A program made the translations under genes and the position numbers. A stretch of DNA of 64,000 nucleotides from Nocardioides zhouii. GTDB taxonomy: Bacteria; Actinomycetota; Actinomycetes; Propionibacteriales; Nocardioidaceae. Under the pieces are notes generated by a model, which made no database searches, had not been told where the DNA came from, and saw nothing but the letters and a program-made list of their open reading frames with translations. The stretch covers positions 1 to 64,000 of the forward strand of contig NZ_SDWV01000002.1 of assembly GCF_004137345.1 (NCBI RefSeq), given 5' to 3'. How positions within the stretch are numbered: position 1 is the first letter of the stretch; every line of letters starts with the position of its first letter. Below, piece after piece: positions 25,837 to 35,214 of the stretch.

Positions 25837-26757
25837 GTGACGACGACCCACTCCACCGACCCCGAGACCACGCCCGCCGCGACCACCGGGCCGGCACCCT
25901 GGCTTCCCGTGGCTGCCGGTGGGATCACGCTGGTCATGTGGGCCTCGGCGTTCGTGGTGATCCGCCACGTCGCCCACGACATCAGCCCCGGCGCCCTCGG
26001 CTCCGGCCGCCTGCTGGTGGCGGCGCTCGTGGTGCTGCCCCTGCTCCTGCGTCGCGGCTGGGTCGCACCGACCCGGCGCGAGTGGACGCTGCTCGCGCTC
26101 GGCGGCATCGGCTGGTTCGGCGTCTACAACCTCGCCCTCAACGCCGGCGAGCGCCACGTCGACGCCGGCACCGCCGCGATGATCATCCAGATCGGGCCCG
26201 TCATCGTCGCCGTCCTCGCCGTGCCGCTCTTCGGCGAGCGCCTGCACGGCTGGCTGTTGGCCGGGATGGTCGTCGGCTTCGCCGGGGTCGCGGTGATCGC
26301 GCGCGGCTCCTCGACCGATGCCGACGCCAGCCTCCTCGGCGTGCTGCTCGTGCTCCTGGCTGCCGCGATGTACGCCGTCGGGGTGCTGACCCAGAAGGTG
26401 CTGCTGCGTCGGCTGCCGTCGGTCCAGGTCGTCTTCGTGTCGTTCCTGACGGGCGCGGCGATCTGCCTGCCCTTCTCCGGCGACCTGCCGGGCATCGTCG
26501 CCGACGGCGGCGCCGAGCTGTGGTGGATCGTCTACCTCGGCGTGCTGCCCACCGCGGTCGCCTTCACCACCTGGGCGTACGCCCTCACCCACACCGACGC
26601 TGGAGCGCTGTCACTGACGACGTTCCTCGTGCCCGCCATCGCCACCCTCATCGCGTGGCTGACCATCGACGAGGTGCCCCCGTCGTTGACGTTCGTCGGC
26701 GGCGCGCTCGCGATCGTCGGCGTGCTGATGACGCGACGCAGGCCCAAGAAGGCCTAG
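25837..26757 (+). CDS. EamA-family (DMT) exporter
   Basis: This is a 306-residue membrane protein with ten predicted helices in two EamA repeats (about 28-155 and 170-300). The family exports amino acids or other small metabolites. GTG 25837 is preceded by TAGCCT ending 6 nt upstream, so it is leaderless. The TAG stop overlaps the TAG stop of the convergent ybjN-like gene in a shared CTAG. No substrate can be assigned. Confidence 0.88.
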   Translation: MTTTHSTDPETTPAATTGPAPWLPVAAGGITLVMWASAFVVIRHVAHDISPGALGSGRLLVAALVVLPLLLRRGWVAPTRREWTLLALGGIGWFGVYNLALNAGERHVDAGTAAMIIQIGPVIVAVLAVPLFGERLHGWLLAGMVVGFAGVAVIARGSSTDADASLLGVLLVLLAAAMYAVGVLTQKVLLRRLPSVQVVFVSFLTGAAICLPFSGDLPGIVADGGAELWWIVYLGVLPTAVAFTTWAYALTHTDAGALSLTTFLVPAIATLIAWLTIDEVPPSLTFVGGALAIVGVLMTRRRPKKA

Positions 26758-27248
26758 GACTCGAGCCAGCCGCGGAAGGCCTCGAGGTTGCGGGTCGACT
26801 CCCCGCGCGAGATCCGCCACTCCCACTCCTTGCGGATGGACGAGGCGAAGCCGAGCTCGAGGATCGCGTTGAACGACTCGTCGGCGTTGGCCAGGACCGA
26901 GCCGAGGATGCGGTCGAGCTCGTCGGCGCTGACTGACGCCAGCGGCAGCCGCGCCTCGAGGTAGATGTCGCCGGCGTGGTCGACCGCGAACGAGACGGCG
27001 TACATCCGCAGGTTGCGCTCGAGCAGCCAGCGGTAGACGCGGGCGTGGTTCTCGTCGGGGTTGCGGCAGACGAAGGCGTGGACACCGAGGGAGTGCGGTC
27101 CGACGTCGAGCCGCACCGGGGTCTGCAGCTTCTTCTCGCCGGGCAGGGTCAGCGAGAAGCTCGCCCCGTCGACGCCTTCGCGCGAGGTCTCCTGGTGCTC
27201 GATCTCGTTGTCCACCAGGTAGGCGCGGACGGTGTCGAGCTCCTTCAC
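26754..27248 (-). CDS. YbjN-domain protein
   Basis: This is a 164-residue protein of the YbjN / type III-chaperone-like fold. Conserved features include [20 protein letters not shown] and [20 protein letters not shown]. It matches the gene next to mshA in mycobacteria by position. The start overlaps the mshA stop by 4 nt, so the two are cotranscribed. Its biochemical role is not known. Confidence 0.85.
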   Translation of the reverse strand: MKELDTVRAYLVDNEIEHQETSREGVDGASFSLTLPGEKKLQTPVRLDVGPHSLGVHAFVCRNPDENHARVYRWLLERNLRMYAVSFAVDHAGDIYLEARLPLASVSADELDRILGSVLANADESFNAILELGFASSIRKEWEWRISRGESTRNLEAFRGWLES

Positions 27249-28501
27249 AGGGCCATCTCAGCACGCATCCGGCCCGCGGCGCGCTCGTACGCCGCGAGGG
27301 TGCGCTCGGCCGTGTGCTCCCAGCTGAACTCCTGGGCGTGCGCGACCGCTCCCCTGCCGAGCCGGTCGGCCAGCTCGGGGTCGTCGACGAGGCGGCGCAG
27401 CGCGGCCGCCCAGTCGCGTGGCTCGTGGGTGTCGACGAGCAGCCCGCTGATGCCGTCGCGCACGACCGTCGTCAGGCCGCCCACGGCGGCCGCGACGACG
27501 GGCGTCCCGGTGGCCTGCGCCTCGACGGCGACGAGCCCGAACGACTCGTTGTACGACGGAACCGCGACGGCCGTCGCGGCGGATGCCCAGACGGCGAGGT
27601 CGGCCTGGGTCACGGGCGGCACGAAGCGTACGACGTCGCTGATGCCGAGGTCGGCCGCCAGGTCGGCCAGCGCGGTGGGGTGCTGGAGCCCGGAGCCCGA
27701 GGGGCCGCCGACGACGGGCACGACGAGGCGATGGCGCAGCGACGGGTCCTGCTGCAGCATCACGTCGACGGCGCGCAGCAGCACGTCGGGCGCCTTGAGG
27801 GGCTGGATCCGGCCGGCGAACATCAGCACGACCGCGTCCTCGGGCAGGCCGAGCCGGCGCCGGGCCTCCGCCCTCCCGCGCGGGGCGAAGACCGTCAGGT
27901 CGACGCCCGGGTGGATCACCTCGACGGCATCCGGGCTGGCACCGTAGAGGTCGACGAGCTGACGTGCCTCGGTGTCGGTGTTGGCGACGAGGAGGTCGGC
28001 GGCCTCGACCACCTGCTCCTCCCCGATCACCCGGGAGAGGGGCTCGGGGGTGTCACCTGCGGCCAGTGCCTCGTTCTTGACCTTGGCCATCGTGTGCATC
28101 GAGTGCACCAGCGGGACGTTCCAGCGGTCGCGGGCGAGCGCGCCGACCTGGCCCGAGAGCCAGTAGTGGGAGTGCACGGCGTCGTAGTGGCCGAGCGGCT
28201 GCAGCGCCTCGGCGCGCAGCACCTCGCGCGCGAACGTGCACAGCTGACCGGGGAGCTCGCCCTTGGTGAGGCCCTCGAACGGCCCGGCGGCGATGTGGCG
28301 GACGAGCACCCGCTCGGCCGCCTCGACGACCTGGGGCAGCGTGGAGGAGGTGGCCCGGGTGAAGACGTCGACGTCGATGCCCTTGGCGCCGAGGCGCTTG
28401 GCGAGCTCGATGACGTACACGTTCATCCCGCCCGCGTCACCGGTGCCCGGCTGGTCCAGGGGTGAGGTGTGGAGGCTGATCATGGCCAACCGCTCGCCCA
28501 T
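27245..28501 (-). CDS. mshA: D-inositol-3-phosphate glycosyltransferase (mycothiol synthesis)
   Basis: This is a 418-residue GT4 glycosyltransferase. MshA adds GlcNAc to inositol 3-phosphate, the first step of mycothiol synthesis. The N-terminal MISLHTSPL and [22 protein letters not shown], the sugar-nucleotide site [12 protein letters not shown] and the [16 protein letters not shown] block are all present. ATG 28501 is chosen because GGAGACAGC precedes it; the frame extends upstream to 28558 without support. It marks the organism as a mycothiol-making actinobacterium. Confidence 0.95.
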   Translation of the reverse strand: MGERLAMISLHTSPLDQPGTGDAGGMNVYVIELAKRLGAKGIDVDVFTRATSSTLPQVVEAAERVLVRHIAAGPFEGLTKGELPGQLCTFAREVLRAEALQPLGHYDAVHSHYWLSGQVGALARDRWNVPLVHSMHTMAKVKNEALAAGDTPEPLSRVIGEEQVVEAADLLVANTDTEARQLVDLYGASPDAVEVIHPGVDLTVFAPRGRAEARRRLGLPEDAVVLMFAGRIQPLKAPDVLLRAVDVMLQQDPSLRHRLVVPVVGGPSGSGLQHPTALADLAADLGISDVVRFVPPVTQADLAVWASAATAVAVPSYNESFGLVAVEAQATGTPVVAAAVGGLTTVVRDGISGLLVDTHEPRDWAAALRRLVDDPELADRLGRGAVAHAQEFSWEHTAERTLAAYERAAGRMRAEMAL

Positions 28502-28600
28502 GCTGTCTCCTTCGTCCACTCGTCCGGGGTCGCCCGTGTCAGGGCACCTCCGGTGCAACCACGTGCCTCCGCGTGGGATTCCCGCGCGCGGCGTGGTGGG

Positions 28601-28972
28601 TCAGCGGGAGTGGGCGCCGTGCCGCGCCCGGCCGGGCGACTGGCCGCGACCGCGCAGCAGGGCGATCCCGCCGATGAGGGCTGCCACGATCCCCCAGAAC
28701 CCGTCGTACCACGCACTGTCGGTGACCCGGAACGCCTCGACCAGCGCGAGGGCGAGCAGCCCGGAGGCGAGCGCCACGACGACCCGCATGGCCACGGCGT
28801 CGCTCTTCACGAGGGTGCTGCCGAAGACGGCCGAGGCGACGATGATGAAGGCGAGACCGACGAAGTGGAGCGTGGCGGGCAGGGGGTCGCTGCCGCCGCC
28901 GAGCAGGGCGTGCACGATCCACAGCACGCCACCCACGAGGGCGGCGCCAGGTGCGAGCTTGGCCGGAATCAT
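28601..28972 (-). CDS. Small four-helix membrane protein
   Basis: This is a 123-residue protein with about four hydrophobic helices (near 8-25, 33-52, 60-80 and 90-108) and a basic tail. ATG 28972 has GACAAT 6 nt upstream, a weak leaderless signal. It lies between mshA and the RNase HI fusion gene on the same strand. I do not recognise a function. Confidence 0.65.
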   Translation of the reverse strand: MIPAKLAPGAALVGGVLWIVHALLGGGSDPLPATLHFVGLAFIIVASAVFGSTLVKSDAVAMRVVVALASGLLALALVEAFRVTDSAWYDGFWGIVAALIGGIALLRGRGQSPGRARHGAHSR

Positions 28973-28997
28973 CCCGCGATTGTCCCACGATCGCCGC

Positions 28998-29885
28998 TCA
29001 CGGCTCGTCGGTCCCCTGGTGGAAGCGCTGCCGCCACTGACCGCCGTGCCGCACCCACAGGCTGCTGCGCAACGTGGAGCGGCCGTCGGCGCTCGCGCGC
29101 CACAGCAGCAGGATGGTGTCCGGGCCCAGCCGGTCCGTCGAGACGACCTCGAGGCCCACCGCGTCGATCGGAGCGATCTCGTCGAGGATGTCGTCGCGGG
29201 TCCAGAGCCGGCCCGAGCGGCCGACCTCCTGCCAGTCGGGGTGCAGCAGGCCGGCGACCGCGGCCCGGTCGGCGCGTACGTCGTCGGTGAGCAGGGCACG
29301 CTCCATCGCGACGACGTGCTCCTCGTCGGAGAGCTCGGCGTCCTCTGCTGCGAGGCCGGAGAAGAGGTCGGGCTCCGGCTCGACCTGGCCCACCGCGGCG
29401 GCGGGGTGGGCGACGACGCTGTGGGCGAAGCCCGGCCCCGGGTCCGGCTGCCGGCCGTCGCGGAAGGCGGTCGCGGCAGCGTTGGCGCGTACGTCGGCTG
29501 CCTCGTTGAGGACGTGGCCCGCGTGCCCCTTGACCCAGACGTACTCGACGCTGTCCCAGCGGCCCTCCATGGCGGCGTCGAGCGCCTTCATGAGCTCGAC
29601 GTTCATCACGGGCTTGCCGTCGCCCTTCTTCCAGCCCTTGCGCTTCCAGCCCTTCATCCACTTGGTGACGGCGTTGATGACGTACGTGCTGTCGCAGTAG
29701 ACCTGCAGCGGCTCGTCGAGGTGCGCGGTCTGCTGGAGGAGGTCGAGGACGGCCATCAGCTCGCCCATGTTGTTGGTGCCGTGCGGCCACCCGCCCGACG
29801 CCCAGCAGTCGTCGTCGACGTACCACGCCCAGCCGGCCGGACCGGGGTTGCCGAGTGCCGAACCGTCGGCCGCCGCGATGATCAC
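28998..29885 (-). CDS. RNase HI fused to an NTF2-like (DUF4440-type) domain
   Basis: This is a 295-residue protein. Residues 1-145 are RNase HI, which cuts the RNA of RNA-DNA hybrids. The catalytic acidic residues are visible: Asp7, Glu42, Asp65 and Asp131, with His121/His124 in KGHAGH. A linker of about 35 residues leads to a C-terminal NTF2-like domain (about 180-290, HPDWQEVGRSGRLWTRDDIL). GTG 29885 is the simplest start; an ATG at 29912 would overlap the divergent SDR gene. The fused domain may bind a small ligand or mediate dimerisation; its role is unknown. Confidence 0.82.
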   Translation of the reverse strand: MIIAAADGSALGNPGPAGWAWYVDDDCWASGGWPHGTNNMGELMAVLDLLQQTAHLDEPLQVYCDSTYVINAVTKWMKGWKRKGWKKGDGKPVMNVELMKALDAAMEGRWDSVEYVWVKGHAGHVLNEAADVRANAAATAFRDGRQPDPGPGFAHSVVAHPAAAVGQVEPEPDLFSGLAAEDAELSDEEHVVAMERALLTDDVRADRAAVAGLLHPDWQEVGRSGRLWTRDDILDEIAPIDAVGLEVVSTDRLGPDTILLLWRASADGRSTLRSSLWVRHGGQWRQRFHQGTDEP

Positions 29886-29910
29886 CGGGCCATCTTGGCA
29901 GGATGGACAC

Positions 29911-30663
29911 ATGAGCGAAGACACCACCCAGACCCGCACCGCCGTCGTCACCGGTGCCTCCAGCGGCATCGGCGCGGCGACCGCACGCGCACTGGCCGCG
30001 CAGGGCTTCCGCGTCGTGTGCGCGGCCCGCCGGACCGACCGCATCGAGGAGCTGGCCGCCGAGATCGGCGGCGTGGCCGTCAGCTGCGACATCCAGGATC
30101 CCGACTCCGTGGCGGCCCTCGCCGCGGCCGTGCCGACGTGCCACGTCCTGGTCAACAACGCCGGCGGGGCCATCGGCGCCGACCGCGTGGAGGACGCCGA
30201 CCTCGACGACTGGCGCTGGATGTACGAGATCAACGTGCTCGGCCTGGTGCGCGTCACCCAGGCCCTGCTGCCCGCCCTGCGCGCGAGCGGCGACGGCGTC
30301 ATCGTCAACGTCGGATCCACGGCGGGGCGCTGGGCGTACGAGGGCGGTGCCGGCTACACCAGCGCCAAGCACGCCGTGAAGGTCGTCTCGGAGACCCTGC
30401 GCCTCGAGCTCAACGGCGAGCCGATCCGCATCTGCGAGGTGGCGCCGGGGATGGTGCGCACCGAGGAGTTCTCGGTCAACCGGTTCGGCGGAGACCAGGC
30501 CAAGGCCGACGCGGTGTACGCCGGCGTGGACCACCCGCTGCTCGCCGAGGACGTCGCCGACGCGATCACCTGGGTGGCCACGCGACCGTCCCACGTCGAC
30601 ATCGACGAGCTGGTGATCAAGCCCCGCGCCCAAGCAGCGGCACACAAGGTCCACCGGTCCTGA
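29911..30663 (+). CDS. Short-chain dehydrogenase/reductase
   Basis: This is a 250-residue classical SDR. The cofactor motif TGASSGIG is near 15-22, NNAGG near 85, the catalytic Ser in VNVGSTAGRW, and YTSAKH gives Tyr-x3-Lys. The most similar known type is the YdfG-like NADP-dependent 3-hydroxy acid dehydrogenases (APGMVRTEEF, and a C-terminal VATRPSHVDIDELVIKPR). CAGGAT ends 6 nt before the ATG, a weak leaderless signal. It is divergent from the RNase HI gene. Confidence 0.88.
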   Translation: MSEDTTQTRTAVVTGASSGIGAATARALAAQGFRVVCAARRTDRIEELAAEIGGVAVSCDIQDPDSVAALAAAVPTCHVLVNNAGGAIGADRVEDADLDDWRWMYEINVLGLVRVTQALLPALRASGDGVIVNVGSTAGRWAYEGGAGYTSAKHAVKVVSETLRLELNGEPIRICEVAPGMVRTEEFSVNRFGGDQAKADAVYAGVDHPLLAEDVADAITWVATRPSHVDIDELVIKPRAQAAAHKVHRS

Positions 30664-30683
30664 CCCGTGGCAGACTGCCGCGC

Positions 30684-31373
30684 GTGAAGACCATCGGACT
30701 CGTCGGCGGGATGAGCTGGGAGAGCAGCGCGGTCTACTACCGCGACCTCAACCTCGGGATGCACGAGCGGCTCGGTGGTCTCTCCTCCCCCAAGCTGGCG
30801 CTGACGACCGTCGACTTCGCCGAGGTCACCCACCTCGAGGACGACGAGCGCTGGGACCAGGTCGGCACCCTGCTGGCCGATGCCGCGCAGGCCGTCGAGC
30901 GCGCCGGAGCGGACTTCCTCCTGCTGTGCACGACGACGTTCCACAAGGTCGCCGACCAGGTCGAGGAGGCCGTGGACATCCCGGTCCTGCACCTCGCCGA
31001 CGTCGTCGCGGCGGCGGTCCGCGCCGCGGGTGTCGAGACCGTCGGCCTGATCGGCACCAAGGTCGCGATGCAGGAGTCGTTCTTCGTCGACCGGCTCGCC
31101 AGCCACGGCCTGACCGTGATCGTCCCTGATGCGAAGCACCACGACTTCCTCAACGACGCGATCTACGAGGAGCTCGTCCACGGCGTCGTGCTGCCCCGCA
31201 CCCGCAGCCGGGTCGTCTCGATCATCGAGGAGCTGTGGGACGCCGGAGCCGGTGGCGTGCTGCTGGGCTGCACCGAGCTCGAGCTGCTGGTCAAGCAGGC
31301 CGACGTGGAGCTCCCCGTCTTCCCCTGTACGACCCTCCACGTGCAGGCCGCGCTCGACGCGGCCCTCGCCTGA
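30684..31373 (+). CDS. Aspartate/glutamate racemase family protein
   Basis: This is a 229-residue cofactor-independent racemase. The N-terminus is GLVGGMSWESSAVYYRDLN. The two catalytic cysteines are in LLCTTTFHK and LLGCTELELL. The family racemises aspartate, glutamate or a broad set of amino acids. GTG 30684 is the only plausible start. It follows the SDR by 20 nt. A large hairpin lies directly after it. Confidence 0.9.
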   Translation: MKTIGLVGGMSWESSAVYYRDLNLGMHERLGGLSSPKLALTTVDFAEVTHLEDDERWDQVGTLLADAAQAVERAGADFLLLCTTTFHKVADQVEEAVDIPVLHLADVVAAAVRAAGVETVGLIGTKVAMQESFFVDRLASHGLTVIVPDAKHHDFLNDAIYEELVHGVVLPRTRSRVVSIIEELWDAGAGGVLLGCTELELLVKQADVELPVFPCTTLHVQAALDAALA

Positions 31374-31392
31374 CCGTCCGGTCTGCAGAGCG

Positions 31393-31440
31393 GGACGTCA
31401 TACGGACAGGGCAACCGCCGACGCCCTCTGTATGACGTCC
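31393..31440. terminator. Hairpin between convergent genes
   Basis: GGACGTCATAC at the left pairs with GTATGACGTCC at the right (11 bp), and the stem continues through GACAGGGC/GCCCTC with a bulge. It lies between the stops of the racemase and the secreted protein and can serve both strands. There is no T-run. Confidence 0.65.
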
Positions 31441-31448
31441 TCAGAACG

Positions 31449-32333
31449 TCAGCCGGAAAGAGGGACACCCCGGACCGTCGCGAGCATCCGCAGGGCGATC
31501 CAGGCCGGACCGGCGAGGTCGGTGGCGCGCGCCTCGGGAGGCAGCGCGACCGCGAGGACCTCGGAGCGTGCGCCCTCGCTGCTGAGGAGCAGCTGGCGGC
31601 CGGCGAGGGTGATGCCCTCGCCCTGGTCCTGCGCGGGCAGCTCCCACGAGGAGACCGGCTCCCAGGACGGGAACGCCGCAAGGTGGGCCTGGGAGTAGGT
31701 ACGCAGCACCACGCCCCCGCCGCCGGGCAGGAACGTCGCGTCAGTGACGATGCCGGGCGCCTCGCCGACCTCCACGAGGCGGTTCGGCTGGTCGGCCCGC
31801 AGCGGCACCGGAGCGGCGTACACGGTCCCGGCGAAGACTCCCTTGGTGACGACGAAGAGCTGTCCGGTCACGGGGTGGCGCAGCAGCGCTTCCGCGTCGC
31901 GGGCACCGTCGGGGTAGACCAGCTCGTACGTCGTGGGCGCGACCTGCCTGTCTCCGCGCCCGACCGGAACCCGCAGCACCTCGACCGACCTGCGCGCGGC
32001 CCGGTTGTCGCCGATGTCGGCGACCCAGACGTGACCCGGGTCCGCCGGCGCCAGCGCCTCCACGTCGACCGGTTCGTTGCCCCACGAGGTGACGCCCACC
32101 GTGCTGCCGGTGCTGACGTCGACGGTGAAGACCCGACCGGAGTCCCCGGAGTCGTTGGTGGTGACGACGAGCCCGGGGGCGCCGGGGAGCGCGACGAGCC
32201 CGCTCGACTCGACGATCTCGGTGTCGGTGAACCTGAACGCCGTACTGCCGCCGGGCGGCGAGGTGCCCGCTGCCGCGCCCAGCAGGAACGGCACGGCCAC
32301 GAGCACTCCTGCACCCAGCCGCCTCGCCTCCAC
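31449..32333 (-). CDS. Secreted protein, probable beta-propeller
   Basis: This is a 294-residue protein with an N-terminal signal peptide (LGAGVLVAVPFLLGAAAG). The mature part has repeated short beta-rich stretches with Asp/Gly turns (TTNDSGDSGRVFTVD, VWVADIGDNRAARRSVEV), suggesting a propeller. No catalytic motif is clear. GTG 32333 is chosen because TACCGT ends 6 nt upstream (leaderless) and the signal peptide starts there, although the frame is open to 32420. The function is unknown. Confidence 0.65.
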   Translation of the reverse strand: MEARRLGAGVLVAVPFLLGAAAGTSPPGGSTAFRFTDTEIVESSGLVALPGAPGLVVTTNDSGDSGRVFTVDVSTGSTVGVTSWGNEPVDVEALAPADPGHVWVADIGDNRAARRSVEVLRVPVGRGDRQVAPTTYELVYPDGARDAEALLRHPVTGQLFVVTKGVFAGTVYAAPVPLRADQPNRLVEVGEAPGIVTDATFLPGGGGVVLRTYSQAHLAAFPSWEPVSSWELPAQDQGEGITLAGRQLLLSSEGARSEVLAVALPPEARATDLAGPAWIALRMLATVRGVPLSG

Positions 32334-32463
32334 CCCGCCACGGTAGCCGCGGGCCGCTCGTCGCTCCGTGCCGACCGCTCGTCGTCGCCCCACCCCTGAG
32401 GTCGATGACAGATCAACCACCCGTTCGTAACGTGACTGCGGTCACTTCGGGAAAGGACAGTCC

Positions 32464-33858
32464 ATGTCGCGGCTCGACAAGCAGGCGATCGTCGCCGGAC
32501 CGGGATACAGCCGTTGGCTGATCCCCCCGGCCGCACTCGCCGTCCACCTCTCCATCGGCCAGGTCTACGCGTTCTCGGTGTTCAAGAACTCACTGGTCGC
32601 CAGCTTCGACACCAGCCTGACGGCGATCGGCTGGGTGTTCTCGATCGCGATCGTGATGCTCGGCCTCTCCGCCGCCGTGCTCGGCACCTGGGTGGAGAGG
32701 TCCGGCCCGCGCAAGGCGATGCTGGCCTCGGCCCTGTGCTGGGGCGTCGGCTTCATGGTCGGCTCGGCGGGCATCGCGAGCGGCCAACTGTGGCTGCTCT
32801 ACCTGGGCTACGGCGTGATCGGCGGCATCGGCCTCGGCATCGGCTACATCTCGCCGGTCTCGACGCTGATCAAGTGGTTCCCCGACCGTCCGGGACTGGC
32901 CACCGGCATGGCGATCATGGGCTTCGGCGGCGGCGCGCTCATCGCCTCGCCGCTCTCCAACAAGCTGATGGCGCTGTACGACCCCGACTTCGTGTCCACC
33001 GAGCCGGGAGCCGTCGCCTCGGGCTCGGCGCTCGCGCAGACCTTCGTCACGCTCGGGCTGATCTACACGGTGTTCATGCTGATCGGCGCCGCCCTCGTGC
33101 GCGTGCCGCCCGGCCACGGCGACGACAGCACCGCCGAGCACTCCCCCGGCACCAACGGCGCGCTGGTCCGCGCCTCGCAGGCGATCCGTACGCCCCAGTT
33201 CTGGTTCCTGTGGGTGGTGCTGTTCTGCAACGTGACCGCCGGCATCGGCATCCTGGAGCAGGCCGCGCCGATGATCCAGGACTTCTTCCGCGACGGCAGC
33301 GACAGCTCGATCTCCGCGGCCGCGGCCGGTGGTTTCGTCGGCGTCCTGTCGCTGGCCAACATGCTCGGGCGCTTCGTCTGGTCGAGCCTGTCCGACAAGA
33401 TCGGCCGGAAGCCGACGTACGTCATGTACCTCGGGGTGGGGCTCGTGCTCTACCTCCTGCTCGCGCTGTTCGGCAGCTCGAGCACGGTGGTGTTCGTGGC
33501 CCTGGCGGTCGTGATCATCTCCTATTACGGCGGCGGCTTCGCCACCGTCCCGGCCTATCTGAAGGACCTCTTCGGGACGCTGGAGGTCGGCGCGATCCAC
33601 GGTCGCCTGCTGACCGCCTGGGCGGCAGCCGGCGTCGCCGGGCCGCTCATCGTCAACGGCATCCTCGACAGGGTCGGCGAGCCGGGCAACCTCGTCGCGG
33701 CCGACTACCGGCCGGCCCTGCTCACGATGGTCGGGGTCCTCGCAGTCGGCTTCCTGTCGAACCTGATGATCAAGCCGGTCGCGGAGACCCACTTCGACGA
33801 CGACGCACACGCGGCCAACGAGGACCGCATCTCGATCCGGCAGGAGGCCGTCCGATGA
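32464..33858 (+). CDS. OFA-family major facilitator transporter
   Basis: This is a 464-residue MFS protein with twelve membrane segments. It begins with a typical OFA (oxalate/formate antiporter family) start, IPPAALAVHLSIGQVYAFSV, and has the loop motif GPRKAM and a second-half SDKIGRKPTYV. AAAGGAC precedes the ATG. The stop overlaps the next small gene by 4 nt. OFA members exchange small carboxylates; the substrate here is not known. Confidence 0.9.
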   Translation: MSRLDKQAIVAGPGYSRWLIPPAALAVHLSIGQVYAFSVFKNSLVASFDTSLTAIGWVFSIAIVMLGLSAAVLGTWVERSGPRKAMLASALCWGVGFMVGSAGIASGQLWLLYLGYGVIGGIGLGIGYISPVSTLIKWFPDRPGLATGMAIMGFGGGALIASPLSNKLMALYDPDFVSTEPGAVASGSALAQTFVTLGLIYTVFMLIGAALVRVPPGHGDDSTAEHSPGTNGALVRASQAIRTPQFWFLWVVLFCNVTAGIGILEQAAPMIQDFFRDGSDSSISAAAAGGFVGVLSLANMLGRFVWSSLSDKIGRKPTYVMYLGVGLVLYLLLALFGSSSTVVFVALAVVIISYYGGGFATVPAYLKDLFGTLEVGAIHGRLLTAWAAAGVAGPLIVNGILDRVGEPGNLVAADYRPALLTMVGVLAVGFLSNLMIKPVAETHFDDDAHAANEDRISIRQEAVR

Positions 33859-33986
33859 GCACCGACGACACCACCACCACGACCAGTCCCGCACTGGTGA
33901 CCCTCGCCTGGCTCCTGGTCGGGATCCCCCTGGCCTACGGCCTCTGGCAGACGCTGGTGAAGGCCTCGGCCCTCTTCACCGGCTGA
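33855..33986 (+). CDS. 43-residue MFS transporter small subunit
   Basis: This is a 43-residue protein with a single membrane helix (about 14-34, LVTLAWLLVGIPLAYGLWQT). ATG 33855 overlaps the OFA transporter stop by 4 nt (ATGA). Small single-helix partners coupled to OFA-type MFS genes are a known pattern in annotated genomes. It is a likely accessory subunit of the transporter. Confidence 0.75.
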   Translation: MSTDDTTTTTSPALVTLAWLLVGIPLAYGLWQTLVKASALFTG

Positions 33987-33990
33987 CGCC

Positions 33991-35214
33991 TCACCCGTCG
34001 AGCAGTATGCCGAGCCGGGGCTGTACGCCCCACGCGGCCGTCAGGGCGGCGTACTCGTCGTGGGTGCCGCTCGCGTCGCGTCCCGCCACCCGTACGGCCC
34101 GGATCATCGTGTTGCGCGGGGTGTGGGCGCTCTCGACGAACTGCACCACGTCGACGCGGTAGCCGAGGCCGCGCAGCAGCTCGGCGCGCAGGGCGTCGGT
34201 GAGCGTGTCGGCCAACCGCTCGCGGAGGATGCCGTCGCGCGTCAGCGCCGCGTACGGGGGCGGCGGCGGGGACTTCCTGAGCTGGGCCGCGATGTCGTGG
34301 TGGCAGCACGGCGCCGCCAGCACCAGCGGCGCGCCCCACTCGACCGCGCGGGCCAGCGCGTCGTCGGTGGCGGTGTCGCAGGCGTGCAGGGCCAGCACGA
34401 CATCCGGCGCCTCCTCCAGGCGTACGTCGGAGATCGAGCCGACGACGAAGTCGGCCTCGATGCCCAGCCGGGCGGCGATCTCGGAGTTGTGGTCGGCGGA
34501 CTGCTGCCGTACGTCGACCCCCGTCATCCGGACGGGCAGGCCGCGGCCGCCCTCCGAGACCGGGCCGGTGAGGAACTGGTGCGCCGCGAACGTGAGGTAG
34601 GCGTTGCCGCACCCGAGGTCGACGACGCGCAGCGGGTCCTCGGGCGTGGGGGTGCGCAGGTGGCCCTTCGCGAGCCCGTCGCCGAGGCTCGAATCGAGCA
34701 GCCGGAGGAACTCCTCGACCTGGCGGTACTTCGCCTGCCGGCTCGGCTTGACCCGCCCCTCGGCGTCGCTGATGCCCAGCGCGACCAGCGCCGGGTCGTC
34801 CTCACGCAGCCGCCGGCCCTTGTCCCGGTCGTGGCCGCGCGACGTCGCGACGGCCTCCTTCCGGGCGGAGGTGTGCACGAGGACGGCGCCCTTCTTCGTC
34901 ACCCGCGCCTGGTGGGTGTGGGTCGTCGTGTCGACGTGCCAGTGCGCGAAGGGCTGGTCGGTCAGCGCGTGCACCGCGGCCTCGGCCTCCTCCCCCAGCG
35001 GGTGGTTGACGGTGTAGGCCTGCGTGTCGTCGTACGACGACACCTGCAGGTGGCGGCCCGCCTTGAGGTCGACGGTCCGAACCTCGACGCGCGCCACCTC
35101 ACGACCCTCCACGACCGGTGCAGGCTGGCCCTTGCGGCGGCCGCTGGCCAGCGCGCGCACCAGCCCGTCGGCGTCGAGGATCGCCGACCGGAGACGCTCC
35201 CAGTCGTCGCTCAC
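33991..35214 (-). CDS. Class I SAM-dependent methyltransferase (Methyltransf_32 type)
   Basis: This is a 407-residue protein. The N-terminal part (1-190) is charged and unrecognised. The methyltransferase domain follows with DLGCGNAYLTFAAH as SAM motif I, GVDVRQQSADHN as motif II, LALHACDTATDDAL and the signature PCCHHD. This pattern is typical of the GSTCD-like family, in which an RNA or protein target is suspected. The GTG start overlaps the stop of a tiny upstream ORF by 4 nt, so translation is coupled to it. Confidence 0.83.
   Translation of the reverse strand: MSDDWERLRSAILDADGLVRALASGRRKGQPAPVVEGREVARVEVRTVDLKAGRHLQVSSYDDTQAYTVNHPLGEEAEAAVHALTDQPFAHWHVDTTTHTHQARVTKKGAVLVHTSARKEAVATSRGHDRDKGRRLREDDPALVALGISDAEGRVKPSRQAKYRQVEEFLRLLDSSLGDGLAKGHLRTPTPEDPLRVVDLGCGNAYLTFAAHQFLTGPVSEGGRGLPVRMTGVDVRQQSADHNSEIAARLGIEADFVVGSISDVRLEEAPDVVLALHACDTATDDALARAVEWGAPLVLAAPCCHHDIAAQLRKSPPPPPYAALTRDGILRERLADTLTDALRAELLRGLGYRVDVVQFVESAHTPRNTMIRAVRVAGRDASGTHDEYAALTAAWGVQPRLGILLDG

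Noticed and set aside
28263-30683. Long frame upstream of the racemase
   Set aside because: It crosses mshA, the membrane protein, the RNase HI gene and the SDR in wrong frames. Only 30684-31373 matches a family.
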